In this document: in pieces, positions 20,246-28,636 of the stretch
How positions within the stretch are numbered: the stretch's first letter is position 1
Layout of the letters: each line of letters opens with the position of its first letter
Source: Leptospira sp. 96542
GTDB lineage: Bacteria; Spirochaetota; Leptospiria; Leptospirales; Leptospiraceae
DNA length: 64,000 nt
Direction of reading: 5' to 3'
Assembly (NCBI GenBank): GCA_029310945.1
Contig: JARJFC010000009.1
Span: 45,922-109,921, forward strand
The notes under the pieces: model-generated
Told to the model about the DNA's origin: nothing
The model's input: the letters and a program-made list of their open reading frames with translations, nothing else
The model's database searches: none
Position numbers and translations under genes: made by a program

Positions 20246-21124
20246 TTACGAATCACCTGACAGACGTTTTTGGGCAATAAGCGTGATTCGATTTAAAACA
20301 TAAAACAATACACCTGTATAAAGTAATAAACTGGATAATAATTTCTGATCCATTGATTTAATAGAGTAATATAAAGATTTACCAATGCCAGGAAAAAAGA
20401 AAATTTCTTCTACTACCATGGCGCCAGAGAGTAAAGAACCAAAATCCAAAACCAAAATGACAAGAGAAATGGGCAAAACTTTTAAAAAGATCTCCTTGAA
20501 CACAATATGTGACCAAGGATACGATCTGGTTTTTAAAAGTGTAACATAAGAAGAACTCGCTTCTTTCCATACTTCATCTATAAAATAAAGAGTTTGCCTC
20601 GCAAAAACACGGGAGCCAAGTGTAACCCCAGGCAAAACCACATAATATGTATTAAATGACTCATATCCGCCAGGGGGAAAAAGTTCCAATTGATAAAAAA
20701 ATACAAGTAATAACAAAACCCCAACCACAAAAACTGGAGTAGATAAAATGAGGTTAGATATTGAAACCAAAATCATTCGGAATGGATCGGAACGATAGTA
20801 CAAGGATAGGATGGATAAACCCATAGAAAAAAAAGCCCCAAACAAAACTCCAAAACTTGCCAAATGAAAGGTTGGTAACAATCGTTTTGCGATATGAGAA
20901 TACACATTTTCTCCCGCATCTGTTTTGCCCCCACCCTCAAATATTAGGTCTCGCAAAAAATAGAAGTACGAAAAAATATAATTTTCTTTTGGGAGAGAAT
21001 CTTCGTAAAACCCGACATCAGCATTCAAATAGGATTTATCTTGGGTTCTGTATTGAGATATAAAACTAACAATCAAACTCAAAAGGAAAAAGAAAAAAAC
21101 AAAACGGAAGATTTCCGATTTCAC
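20246..21124 (-). CDS. ABC transporter permease, OppB/DppB type
   Basis: A 292-residue permease with about six hydrophobic segments. It has the EAA coupling loop DEVWKEASSSYVTLLKTRSYPWSHIVFKE and the family pattern GAMVVEEIFFFPGIGKSLYYSI. It starts with GTG at 21124, 11 bases after the PTS EIIA stop. With the adjacent OppC-type gene it can form a heterodimeric membrane channel. The necessary ATPases and binding protein must be elsewhere. Confidence 0.85.
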   Translation of the reverse strand: MKSEIFRFVFFFFLLSLIVSFISQYRTQDKSYLNADVGFYEDSLPKENYIFSYFYFLRDLIFEGGGKTDAGENVYSHIAKRLLPTFHLASFGVLFGAFFSMGLSILSLYYRSDPFRMILVSISNLILSTPVFVVGVLLLLVFFYQLELFPPGGYESFNTYYVVLPGVTLGSRVFARQTLYFIDEVWKEASSSYVTLLKTRSYPWSHIVFKEIFLKVLPISLVILVLDFGSLLSGAMVVEEIFFFPGIGKSLYYSIKSMDQKLLSSLLLYTGVLFYVLNRITLIAQKRLSGDS

Positions 21125-21135
21125 CGTTCTATCTT

Positions 21136-21591
21136 TTAAGACAAAAATGCCTTTTTGATTTCTTCGAAGTTTTGTGATTTGATGAGTTTTTCCCTTTCTT
21201 CTGGGATGTTCAAAGTTTTGGCAATGAGAGCCAACGTTTTGATATGATCTTGGAATTTATTTTTGGGAACAATGAGCATGATAAAAATCTGCACAAGCCC
21301 ATGATCCAACGCATCAAAATCAATCCCTTGTGGGGCGATTGCCATGGCACATTTTAATTCATTTACATAATGCACTGAACAATGTGGAATTGCCACTCCA
21401 CTACCAATACCTGTGGACATCGATTTTTCACGATTCAAAAGGGCAGAAACAATTTCTTCCTCATGACTTGCGTCTAATGTTTGTGATGTGACCATATGTG
21501 AGATCATCTTTCGAATGGCATCTTCTTTCGTTGAAGCTTTAAAATCGAAAATGACGTTTTTAGGGTCCAGAATCTCCAAAAGTTGATTCAT
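21136..21591 (-). CDS. ptsN: PTS EIIA, nitrogen-type (PtsN-like)
   Basis: A 151-residue EIIA of the fructose/mannitol family. The phospho-accepting histidine lies in GIGSGVAIPHCSVHYVNELK (His at about residue 69). The C-terminal HIKTLALIAKTLNIPEEREKL is typical of PtsN. Such proteins act in nitrogen/potassium regulatory phosphotransfer rather than sugar uptake. No HPr, EI, rpoN or hpf is beside it. It lies inside a Rnf-like/permease operon, 35 bases after the membrane protein gene. Confidence 0.85.
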   Translation of the reverse strand: MNQLLEILDPKNVIFDFKASTKEDAIRKMISHMVTSQTLDASHEEEIVSALLNREKSMSTGIGSGVAIPHCSVHYVNELKCAMAIAPQGIDFDALDHGLVQIFIMLIVPKNKFQDHIKTLALIAKTLNIPEEREKLIKSQNFEEIKKAFLS

Positions 21592-21626
21592 AGGGTTCTT
21601 ATAACTTCCACTGTTTTAAAATCGAA

Positions 21627-22517
21627 TTATTTTCCAAGAAAAACCCTCGTTACAACCACTTCTGCAACAAAAAAAATGAGAAGACTCATCATGGCACATA
21701 TCCCAAATTTTCCTACAAGAAAAGAGATCGGTACTAGGATAAAAAACATGGCAACGGAGATATAAAAAGACCCATAAAAGTTGCGACCAGGAATTGTGTG
21801 TAGAATCACACCCAAAGAGACAAAAGAAACCAAAGTAAGGAGTCCAAAACTCCCGTTGCCTAAAAACCAGGCTCCAAAAACAAGGAACCAGCCCAGAATG
21901 TACAAAAAAAGAATACTTCGGCGGAAAGCCAGCCAGGAAATGCTCACAAGGAGGTAAACACCCCAAGACTCGAGTAAGGATCCGAAAGCGACAGGGCTCC
22001 AAACAATTTTAGAACCGAGAGGGTATGAAAACGGAATGACCGTATTTTCCAATTCTACAATTTTTGGGAGTTCAAACAAATTTGTATTCCGGAGAGAAAC
22101 CCCCATAAGACCGAAAACTCCATCCCAAAAGAATAAAAAGAACAAAGTCAAAATCAAAATGGGGATACGCAATTCGTAGTATTGGTTTAAGAAAAAATAC
22201 AGTGCGGCTGCAAAAAATATGGAAAGTGAAAGTAAGGATGTAGAAACAAAAGCAGCTGGGGTGATAAGAAACAATAATAACACTTGTGTGATGAATCCAA
22301 GCCAATACACATCGTAATTGCTATTTTTTAATAAAATATAAAACACAACAAACAAAAGTATGGAAACAACAAATGGCACCCACAAAACAGCAGCAAGGTG
22401 GAAAAAACAATAAACGAACAAAGTCAAAGTGGATAAAAAATAAAACAAATCGGCGAATACTTCCGATGATTTAATCCCCCAACTTCCTTCAGAGAGTATG
22501 TATAAATTCTTTAACAT
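21627..22517 (-). CDS. Polytopic membrane protein, possibly a degenerate RnfD-like subunit
   Basis: A 296-residue protein with about 8-10 hydrophobic segments and few charges. The topology, and its position 10 bases after the RnfC-like gene, fit the RnfD/NqrB family. The stretch SPVAFGSLLESWGVYLL followed by a long hydrophobic region and HTIPGRNFYGSFYIS faintly recalls the RnfD C-terminal half. The flavin-attachment motif of RnfD (S-G-A-T) is absent. I therefore call this only a possible relative; it may be a different membrane protein. Confidence 0.55.
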   Translation of the reverse strand: MLKNLYILSEGSWGIKSSEVFADLFYFLSTLTLFVYCFFHLAAVLWVPFVVSILLFVVFYILLKNSNYDVYWLGFITQVLLLFLITPAAFVSTSLLSLSIFFAAALYFFLNQYYELRIPILILTLFFLFFWDGVFGLMGVSLRNTNLFELPKIVELENTVIPFSYPLGSKIVWSPVAFGSLLESWGVYLLVSISWLAFRRSILFLYILGWFLVFGAWFLGNGSFGLLTLVSFVSLGVILHTIPGRNFYGSFYISVAMFFILVPISFLVGKFGICAMMSLLIFFVAEVVVTRVFLGK

Positions 22518-22527
22518 AATTTAAATT

Positions 22528-23688
22528 TTAAAAACCCTTTGTTTCCAAAATTTTTGTCCGGATGTCTATCCCTGAAGGGCAGTAAACAGTACAAATACCG
22601 CACACAATACATTGATTTTTTGCAAACTCTTCTAACCGATTTTTCACTAACGAAAAAGGATTTGCGTTGGTGGGACAGTACAGATTGCACTCATTACAAT
22701 CAATACAACTAAATGACTTCCGAACAACTGGTAATTTTTCGTATAAAGTAAGTGAGTATTGTTCATATATATTAAAATACCCTAGCGAATTTACATCGAC
22801 TGGTTCGATGGAATCAAAAACTGATTCGAAACTTGCAACTTTGTATTTTGTTTCTAAATTATTGAGTATAAATGCCAATGACTGACCATTGGTGAGATAA
22901 TACTGCCTTGGTTCTATATCCATCCTACCTTTTTTGTCCACCAAAAACACGGACAAATGGCGTTTTGTGAATGGTTCCCCAAAATACAACATTCGCAAAA
23001 TATGATATATCGTTTCCGCTCCCAAATAAAGCGTGTTACACGAAACAATGGATTGAATGGCTGATTCTACCGTCATTTCCATTTGTTTGTGTAAAAAATA
23101 TTCGGGAAATCCAATGGGATGTTCATACACCAATTTTTCATCAAGGAAAAAATTGGAAATGGTTGCTTTTGGAAAAATCAGACCGATGAGAGAAACTAGC
23201 TCACCAAATGCTTCCTTCATATCGCGAAATATGAGTTCCCTAAAATCCAAATGTTGGATCCGAGAAAAGGGAGATAACACGATGGAAAAATTTTTATTTG
23301 GATCGAAGGATTTAAAATATTCGGCAAGTGCTGTTTGGTTTAAATCCAACGAATACAAACCACCTTGGTCAAGGGTGGCAAACAAACTATTTCGGTCATA
23401 TTTGGCTGGGTGGTAAGGTGCCACTGTTGACCAAGAACCATCTTGTTTGATTTGGAAGTATTGTTTGTCAGGAGTGAGCGAGGCCACACCATTCACGGGC
23501 GAAAGGATTTTTTTTCCATGGGATTCAAGCATAACTTGCCCATGGAAAACCCGTGAGGGGTATTCATCAGAAAGAACGCTGCCCGCAGGAACGGGGATCC
23601 GGAAACTTCCTTGGATCGTCCGTTCACGTTTATTTTCAGTTTTGTGAAGTTTGCGAGCGAAGGCGCGAGGTAACCTGGGAAACAACAC
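22528..23688 (-). CDS. RnfC-like protein with two 4Fe-4S motifs, lacking the nucleotide-binding Gly motif
   Basis: A 386-residue protein. The C-terminal ferredoxin region has two clusters: Cys328-x2-Cys331-x2-Cys334-x3-Cys338 and Cys360-x2-Cys363-x2-Cys366-x3-Cys370, each followed by Pro. Upstream, YEHPIGFPEYFLHKQMEM and SCNTLYLGAETIYHILRML with GEPFTKRHLSVF align with RnfC's YPxGxE and TAxAIxxxxxxGxPxxxR blocks. The N-terminus resembles the RnfC barrel (ILSPVNGVASL). The Gly-rich FMN/NADH motif of RnfC (GGAGFPT) is missing. The start is a GTG at 23688; other starts are possible. Confidence 0.75.
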   Translation of the reverse strand: MLFPRLPRAFARKLHKTENKRERTIQGSFRIPVPAGSVLSDEYPSRVFHGQVMLESHGKKILSPVNGVASLTPDKQYFQIKQDGSWSTVAPYHPAKYDRNSLFATLDQGGLYSLDLNQTALAEYFKSFDPNKNFSIVLSPFSRIQHLDFRELIFRDMKEAFGELVSLIGLIFPKATISNFFLDEKLVYEHPIGFPEYFLHKQMEMTVESAIQSIVSCNTLYLGAETIYHILRMLYFGEPFTKRHLSVFLVDKKGRMDIEPRQYYLTNGQSLAFILNNLETKYKVASFESVFDSIEPVDVNSLGYFNIYEQYSLTLYEKLPVVRKSFSCIDCNECNLYCPTNANPFSLVKNRLEEFAKNQCIVCGICTVYCPSGIDIRTKILETKGF

Positions 23689-23700
23689 GCCGGATGGAAT

Positions 23701-23979
23701 TTAGACGGCTTTCACCATGTAGATTTCGTCTTTGATGGGGAGTTCTTTTTTTAGATTTTTGATGTAAGGCAAAATCTCACCCATTTCCTCATAGTATTCG
23801 CAATTGGTTTGCATACGTCGGGCTACCGTAAAGTACTTATAAAGTTTTTCTTCACCAGAACGTTTGGACCATTTCTTTTTGTTACATTTAACACGAAGAA
23901 TGTATTTATCCTGCTCCGATTCATATTGGCGAACCACAACACAATGCAAACAGTTCGCACAGTAGACTTTTTCACTCAT
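23701..23979 (-). CDS. Small Cys-containing (zinc-ribbon-like) protein
   Basis: A 92-residue protein starting MSEKVYCANCLHCVVVRQYE. The CxxCxxC at residues 7-13 plus later Cys residues (VKCNKKKW, TNCEYYEE) could bind zinc or an iron-sulfur cluster. The rest is basic and helical. I do not recognise the family. It heads the minus-strand operon, 12 bases before the RnfC-like gene, and is preceded by the inverted repeat at 24017-24031. Confidence 0.65.
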   Translation of the reverse strand: MSEKVYCANCLHCVVVRQYESEQDKYILRVKCNKKKWSKRSGEEKLYKYFTVARRMQTNCEYYEEMGEILPYIKNLKKELPIKDEIYMVKAV

Positions 23980-24016
23980 GGAAGACCCCTAACCTAAGTT
24001 GAAATTACAGCTTTTT

Positions 24017-24031
24017 GAAACGAGACGTTTC
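24017..24031. promoter_or_regulatory. Inverted repeat GAAACG-AGA-CGTTTC upstream of the Rnf-like operon
   Basis: An exact 6-base inverted repeat with a 3-base centre sits 38 bases before the ATG at 23979, in the 72-base gap that must hold the promoter of the seven-gene operon. No U-run follows it in the direction of transcription, so it is more likely an operator or leader hairpin than a terminator. Confidence 0.35.
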
Positions 24032-24051
24032 GTCAAGTAAGTACCTCGCAA

Positions 24052-25689
24052 TTAAGCGATGGCACGAACCTCTTTCTCTTCTTTGGTGGCCGGTTTGAAT
24101 TTCCAAAAGGATTCCGCCACCGATTGGAATGCGACATAGAAAAATCCAATTGCATACAGAACCATAAAACCCACAACATAGGGTTTTCCCACAAGGAAAG
24201 AGAGATAAATACAAAGAACACAATACGCACCCATAAAAAACTCTAAAAAGGCACGGTAGTCCACAGGAACCACATACTTGATTTTGTCTTTCAAATCCTC
24301 ACCTTCTTTTTCAATCCTGAGTTTGGGTGTGCGTTTGAAACCAGATTGGATGCCAAAAACAGCTTCCACCCAAGCATAGGTATTCATCACAGCAATGCCC
24401 GTTCCAATCATCACAAGGACAGGGAGGTAAATGAGTTTTTTTCTCCATTCTTTATGGATTTCTCGTTGAGAATACGCATAGAAAATGACAGGTCCCAAAG
24501 ATCCAATCGAAAGTATGGCCGCTGAGCCAAACAAAATCTCCACAGGGAGGTCATCCATCTTAAACCCAGCCCAGTATTCCATAAGAAGGAGCGGGGCTGT
24601 CAGGAGGATGTTAAGAATCATCAAAGGGTGAACAGAATAATTGATGAGGTGGGTGATGGCTTCGGCCTTGATCTTCCAAGGTTCGTTCGCATTCCAAATG
24701 CGCGGGATGAGTTTGACAGCTGTTTGGATGGAACCTTTGCACCAACGGAATTGTTGGGCTTTGTAAGCATTCATGGTTGCCGGGATCTCTGCCTTACAAA
24801 CCACATCTTTGATATAACGAAATTTCCAACCTTTGAGTTCCGCTCGGTAAGAGAGATCAAAATCTTCGGTCAATGTATCATGTTCCCAACCACCTGCATC
24901 TTCAATGCACGTACGGCGCCAGATGCCAGCGGTTCCATTGAAGTTCATCCAAAGGCTAGAACCATTGCGAGCCACTTGTTCGATCATAAAGTGGCCATCG
25001 ATCCCAAAACTTTGTGCTTTGGTCAAAATATTATAACTTTCGTTGATATGACCCCAACGTGTTTGCACCATCCCAATGGATTCGTCTGCAAAATAACCCA
25101 TGGTGCGGAGTAAAAAATCAGGATCAGGTGTGAAATCAGCATCAAAAATGGCAATGAAATCACCCTTTGCTTTGGCCATACCTTCATCGAGTGCGCCTGC
25201 TTTGTGGCCTTTGCGGTTGGTGCGGTGGACATGTTCAATCCAAATGCCTTTCTTTTTATAAAAAGCAACGAGCCCCTTTACTTTTTCTACCGTCTCGTCT
25301 GTTGAATCATCCAAAACTTGGATTTGTAATTTTTCCTTGGGATACTCAATGTTACAGGCAGATTCAATCAACCTGTCGACCACATAGAATTCATTAAAGA
25401 TGGGGAGTTGGACTGTGACCTTGGGGAGCTTTTTGGATTTAAGGGAGAGGATTTTCGTTTCATCCTCAGCACAGTTTTGTTTGTAACGGCTGTACAAAAA
25501 AACCATAAGGTAAGTGTGCAAACCGAAGTAAAACAACATCAAAATGTCAAACCCGTAGATGGCCAAAAAGGATATAGATAAAAACGTTAACATACTATTA
25601 CCAAGTTCGGCAGGTTGGGGGAAATGGTCAAACGATTTGTGCACTGCCAAATGAAACAATGTATTCTTTGGTTTGCCGATTCCGTACAT
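24052..25689 (-). CDS. Membrane glycosyltransferase, GT2 (cellulose-synthase-like)
   Basis: A 545-residue processive-type family 2 glycosyltransferase. It has one or two membrane helices at the N-terminus (about 35-65). The catalytic domain contains VQLPIFNE, LDDSTDE (Asp127/128), IFDADF (Asp183-x-Asp185), TEDFDLSYR (Asp276 as the base) and QQFRW (312-316). About four to five C-terminal membrane helices follow (about 340-540). The arrangement matches BcsA-like and glucomannan-synthase-like enzymes, so it probably makes and exports a beta-linked polysaccharide from nucleotide sugars. No BcsB, PilZ or other cellulose genes are adjacent; the product is unknown. Confidence 0.88.
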   Translation of the reverse strand: MYGIGKPKNTLFHLAVHKSFDHFPQPAELGNSMLTFLSISFLAIYGFDILMLFYFGLHTYLMVFLYSRYKQNCAEDETKILSLKSKKLPKVTVQLPIFNEFYVVDRLIESACNIEYPKEKLQIQVLDDSTDETVEKVKGLVAFYKKKGIWIEHVHRTNRKGHKAGALDEGMAKAKGDFIAIFDADFTPDPDFLLRTMGYFADESIGMVQTRWGHINESYNILTKAQSFGIDGHFMIEQVARNGSSLWMNFNGTAGIWRRTCIEDAGGWEHDTLTEDFDLSYRAELKGWKFRYIKDVVCKAEIPATMNAYKAQQFRWCKGSIQTAVKLIPRIWNANEPWKIKAEAITHLINYSVHPLMILNILLTAPLLLMEYWAGFKMDDLPVEILFGSAAILSIGSLGPVIFYAYSQREIHKEWRKKLIYLPVLVMIGTGIAVMNTYAWVEAVFGIQSGFKRTPKLRIEKEGEDLKDKIKYVVPVDYRAFLEFFMGAYCVLCIYLSFLVGKPYVVGFMVLYAIGFFYVAFQSVAESFWKFKPATKEEKEVRAIA

Positions 25690-25714
25690 CTGAAATCATT
25701 GGTTTTTAAATTCT

Positions 25715-27898
25715 ATGGATTCACAATGGAAACGATTTTGGGAAACAGGTTTTTTCCCCTCTTTGGAGTTTAGCCTAAGTTTATCAATTGGTTATGTCCT
25801 TTCTTTATTCTTCTTTATTTCCACAAACGAATTGGGTCTGATAGACCGAAACGATACAGAATTTCCGATTTTACAGATCATCATGGTGGTGGCATTTGGC
25901 ATTGGATTCATCTATCGCAAATATGCAGTCACACTCCCAAAAACAGTTTCAATCGTATTACTTATATTAGGTTTCATTCAGACCTATTGGTATTTGCGAG
26001 GAAATTCCTCCGAATTTTTAATCGATTATATCTTTTCTTTTGAATTGATTTTATTATCGGGTACGGTCGCTGCTTTCACTGTGGGTGTTTACGGTGGGTC
26101 TCTCCGCGATTTCAGGTTTCTTAGCTTTGCTTTGGGAATTACTGCCTTTACCTTTTATTCGTTATTCGAAGGTAACCAGTCCCATTCATTAAAAACCATC
26201 ATCGGTGTATTATATATTTTACTTTGCCTTTATTTGATTAGTACTTTTATCCAAAAAAATCCGTATTCGGCTAGGTATTATAAAATCAGATCCAAAATCG
26301 GCAAACACCCGCTATTCGCACCATTCTACAGATCCTCATTATCATTACTCATAGCCTATGTATTTTTGCATTTATATTTTCAACCTGGACCCAAAATTCC
26401 ACTGATACTCGCCATTTCCTTTTCAGTTTTTTTGGGAAGGGTAATTTCGCTCGTTTCTGGATTAAAAAAAGAAACAAAAGCCATTTACCTTATCGGTAGG
26501 TTCGGCATTCTTTTGGGGTTTTTCTTTTTTATCAATCAATCCTACTTCAGTTCTTTTTATACGGCACTTTGCGTCGTACTTGGATTGTTAGTTGGTTTTT
26601 TCAAACCGAACCAATCATTATACAGAGAATATATTTATGTAAGTGCAGAAACCACTGCCTACCTTTCGTTATCGTTTCTTCTTTATCATTGGAACTTACC
26701 AATGGGATTTAGATCTTTGGTAACATTAGCTTTTGTTCCACTTGTGACTTACCCCTATATTTTCCAAAAACATATCGTCAAAACCCCTCGCATTTTAATG
26801 TTTTCCGTGGCAACGGCAATTGTACTTATATTTTTTACCACTCCTACGATCAGAAATAATGCGCCATTTTCTAAGAAAGAAATTTATGAACCAATTCCCT
26901 TTGCCATCACCAACATTCCGTTTGATGATGAAAAATTCATTTATTATAAATCAGTATTACCATTTGTTTCTCATCCATTTTTACCAAAACGATCAGAAAT
27001 TAAAGATAAAATAGTTGTACTCAGTTTATCTTCAAACCAAACTCAAATTATATCTTATATCGAAAGATTATCTAAAGAAAATTTGCCATTTTTGGTAATA
27101 ACAAACCGAAACAAAACAAACCAGTCACACCATATCAATGCCTTATCGCTGCTCAATCGCAAATCGTTCTGGAATTTTGACGTGTATTACCCAACTTACT
27201 TTCCATTAAATATCGATTACACAGAAACTTTACCCAAAGACTGGCGATTAAAATATTTAACAGAGAGATTAGATAACACAAATATCGATGAATTGAATGC
27301 AAATTTAGACAACATCATCAGATATTCTGCTGGTGACATTAGAAGAGACGCATTCGAGATCAAACATTTGTATTACGTTTCATATGCCCAATACGTAAAA
27401 TTTTATCATAATATTGGACAGAATAAACTTTCGTTAGATTCTATGACCCAAACAAGAAAGTTCGAAACCCCAAAAGCAGATCTACTCCGTATTGCCTACA
27501 ACAGTTTAAAATTCACAACTTTGGAACCTGAGTATATTTCTATTTTAGAAGACCTGACAGTCGATAATGAATTTCAAGAATTTGCATGGAATTCACTCAT
27601 TCCAATGTTCGAATCATTGGGAGATTGGAACAATGCATTAAAAACGATGAATTCTCTTGAACGTTATTATCGAAATAAAAATGACACTGAACTTGCAAAC
27701 GAACTTGAATTAGCGCGCGTTCGTTTATATATCAACCAAGAAATTTGGAAGGAAGTGGAACCCATCATCTCATCAAAACTCCGAGAAAACCCAAATTCGG
27801 TGATTTGGGAAAGATTAAAAAACGAAGTGTTTGAAAAAAAAGATTCATTCCGAAGATTATCAATTAGACCAGATGCCAGGGAGGCAAGAATCCAATGA
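25715..27898 (+). CDS. Large membrane protein with C-terminal TPR-like region, unknown function
   Basis: A 727-residue protein. The first about 390 residues carry roughly ten to twelve hydrophobic segments. A soluble region follows, then helical TPR-like repeats near the C-terminus (AWNSLIPMFESLGDWNNALKTMNSLERYY, about 630-660). I do not recognise the family. It is divergent from the GT2 gene with only 25 bases between the starts. It overlaps the MotA-like gene by 4 bases (ATGA), strongly suggesting the two proteins work together. Confidence 0.65.
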   Translation: MDSQWKRFWETGFFPSLEFSLSLSIGYVLSLFFFISTNELGLIDRNDTEFPILQIIMVVAFGIGFIYRKYAVTLPKTVSIVLLILGFIQTYWYLRGNSSEFLIDYIFSFELILLSGTVAAFTVGVYGGSLRDFRFLSFALGITAFTFYSLFEGNQSHSLKTIIGVLYILLCLYLISTFIQKNPYSARYYKIRSKIGKHPLFAPFYRSSLSLLIAYVFLHLYFQPGPKIPLILAISFSVFLGRVISLVSGLKKETKAIYLIGRFGILLGFFFFINQSYFSSFYTALCVVLGLLVGFFKPNQSLYREYIYVSAETTAYLSLSFLLYHWNLPMGFRSLVTLAFVPLVTYPYIFQKHIVKTPRILMFSVATAIVLIFFTTPTIRNNAPFSKKEIYEPIPFAITNIPFDDEKFIYYKSVLPFVSHPFLPKRSEIKDKIVVLSLSSNQTQIISYIERLSKENLPFLVITNRNKTNQSHHINALSLLNRKSFWNFDVYYPTYFPLNIDYTETLPKDWRLKYLTERLDNTNIDELNANLDNIIRYSAGDIRRDAFEIKHLYYVSYAQYVKFYHNIGQNKLSLDSMTQTRKFETPKADLLRIAYNSLKFTTLEPEYISILEDLTVDNEFQEFAWNSLIPMFESLGDWNNALKTMNSLERYYRNKNDTELANELELARVRLYINQEIWKEVEPIISSKLRENPNSVIWERLKNEVFEKKDSFRRLSIRPDAREARIQ

Positions 27899-28632
27899 TC
27901 CATTCCACACCACTCGGTATCCTAGCTGCAATTCTTTCCGTTTTTGTTGCAATACTTATTGAAGGAGCTTCCCTCAGATCCTTTTTCCATATACCCGCAT
28001 TTTTGCTTATCGTTGGAGGCACGTTAGGTGCCACATTGGCATCGTTCAGTCTTGCCCAACTGGCTAAAGCCTTCGGAGATTTAAAATCGGTTTTATTTAC
28101 AAAAACAGATATGGATTTAAAACAGATTTTCTTTCGATTTTGGGAAAAAGCAAGAAAGGAAGGATTGTTATCTCTCGAAGAGGAAGCAAAAAAACTCCAA
28201 AATCTTTTTTTGCAAAAAGGTATCCAATTGATTGTTGATGGTTCCGATCCAAGGACCATCGAAGAGATCCTTTGGGAAGCGCACGAAGAACAGGAAAAAA
28301 ACGAAATGAAATCGGGCAAGGTTTTTGAAACAGCCGCAGGTTTTTCACCTACCATTGGAATCATAGGAACCGTACTTGGTTTGGTGACTGTACTTGAAAA
28401 TTTAGAAGGTGGCACAAAGGTTCTCGGCCAAGGAATTGCCACTGCCTTCATTGCCACATTTTACGGAATTTCTTTTGCCAACTTAATTCTTTTGCCCATC
28501 GCAAATTCGTTAAAAACGGCCGCCAAACGAAAGAGTAACGAACGCCAAGCCATCCTTCGTGGAGTGTTGTCTTTACAGTCAGGGGAGAACAGAAGGATTT
28601 TGGCGGAACGAATTGAACCATTCCTCGACTAA
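27895..28632 (+). CDS. MotA/TolQ/ExbB-family proton-channel protein, MotA-like
   Basis: A 245-residue protein with four hydrophobic segments in the MotA arrangement: two near the N-terminus (about 8-22, 33-55) and two later (about 150-170, 185-205). GFSPTIGIIGTVLGLVTVLEN contains the conserved MotA Pro and Gly run, and GQGIATAFIATFYGISFANL is the fourth segment. The cytoplasmic loop is charged. No MotB partner is adjacent; instead it is translationally coupled to the 727-residue membrane/TPR protein. It may be a flagellar stator subunit or energise another envelope machine. Confidence 0.82.
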   Translation: MIHSTPLGILAAILSVFVAILIEGASLRSFFHIPAFLLIVGGTLGATLASFSLAQLAKAFGDLKSVLFTKTDMDLKQIFFRFWEKARKEGLLSLEEEAKKLQNLFLQKGIQLIVDGSDPRTIEEILWEAHEEQEKNEMKSGKVFETAAGFSPTIGIIGTVLGLVTVLENLEGGTKVLGQGIATAFIATFYGISFANLILLPIANSLKTAAKRKSNERQAILRGVLSLQSGENRRILAERIEPFLD

Positions 28633-28636
28633 ACGG

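Noticed and set aside
24628..25113. 161-residue open frame on plus strand
   Set aside because: Antisense to the catalytic domain of the GT2 gene; no recognisable features.
27864..28457. 197-residue open frame on minus strand
   Set aside because: Antisense to the MotA-like gene; no motif and no ribosome site; shadow of a well-supported gene.
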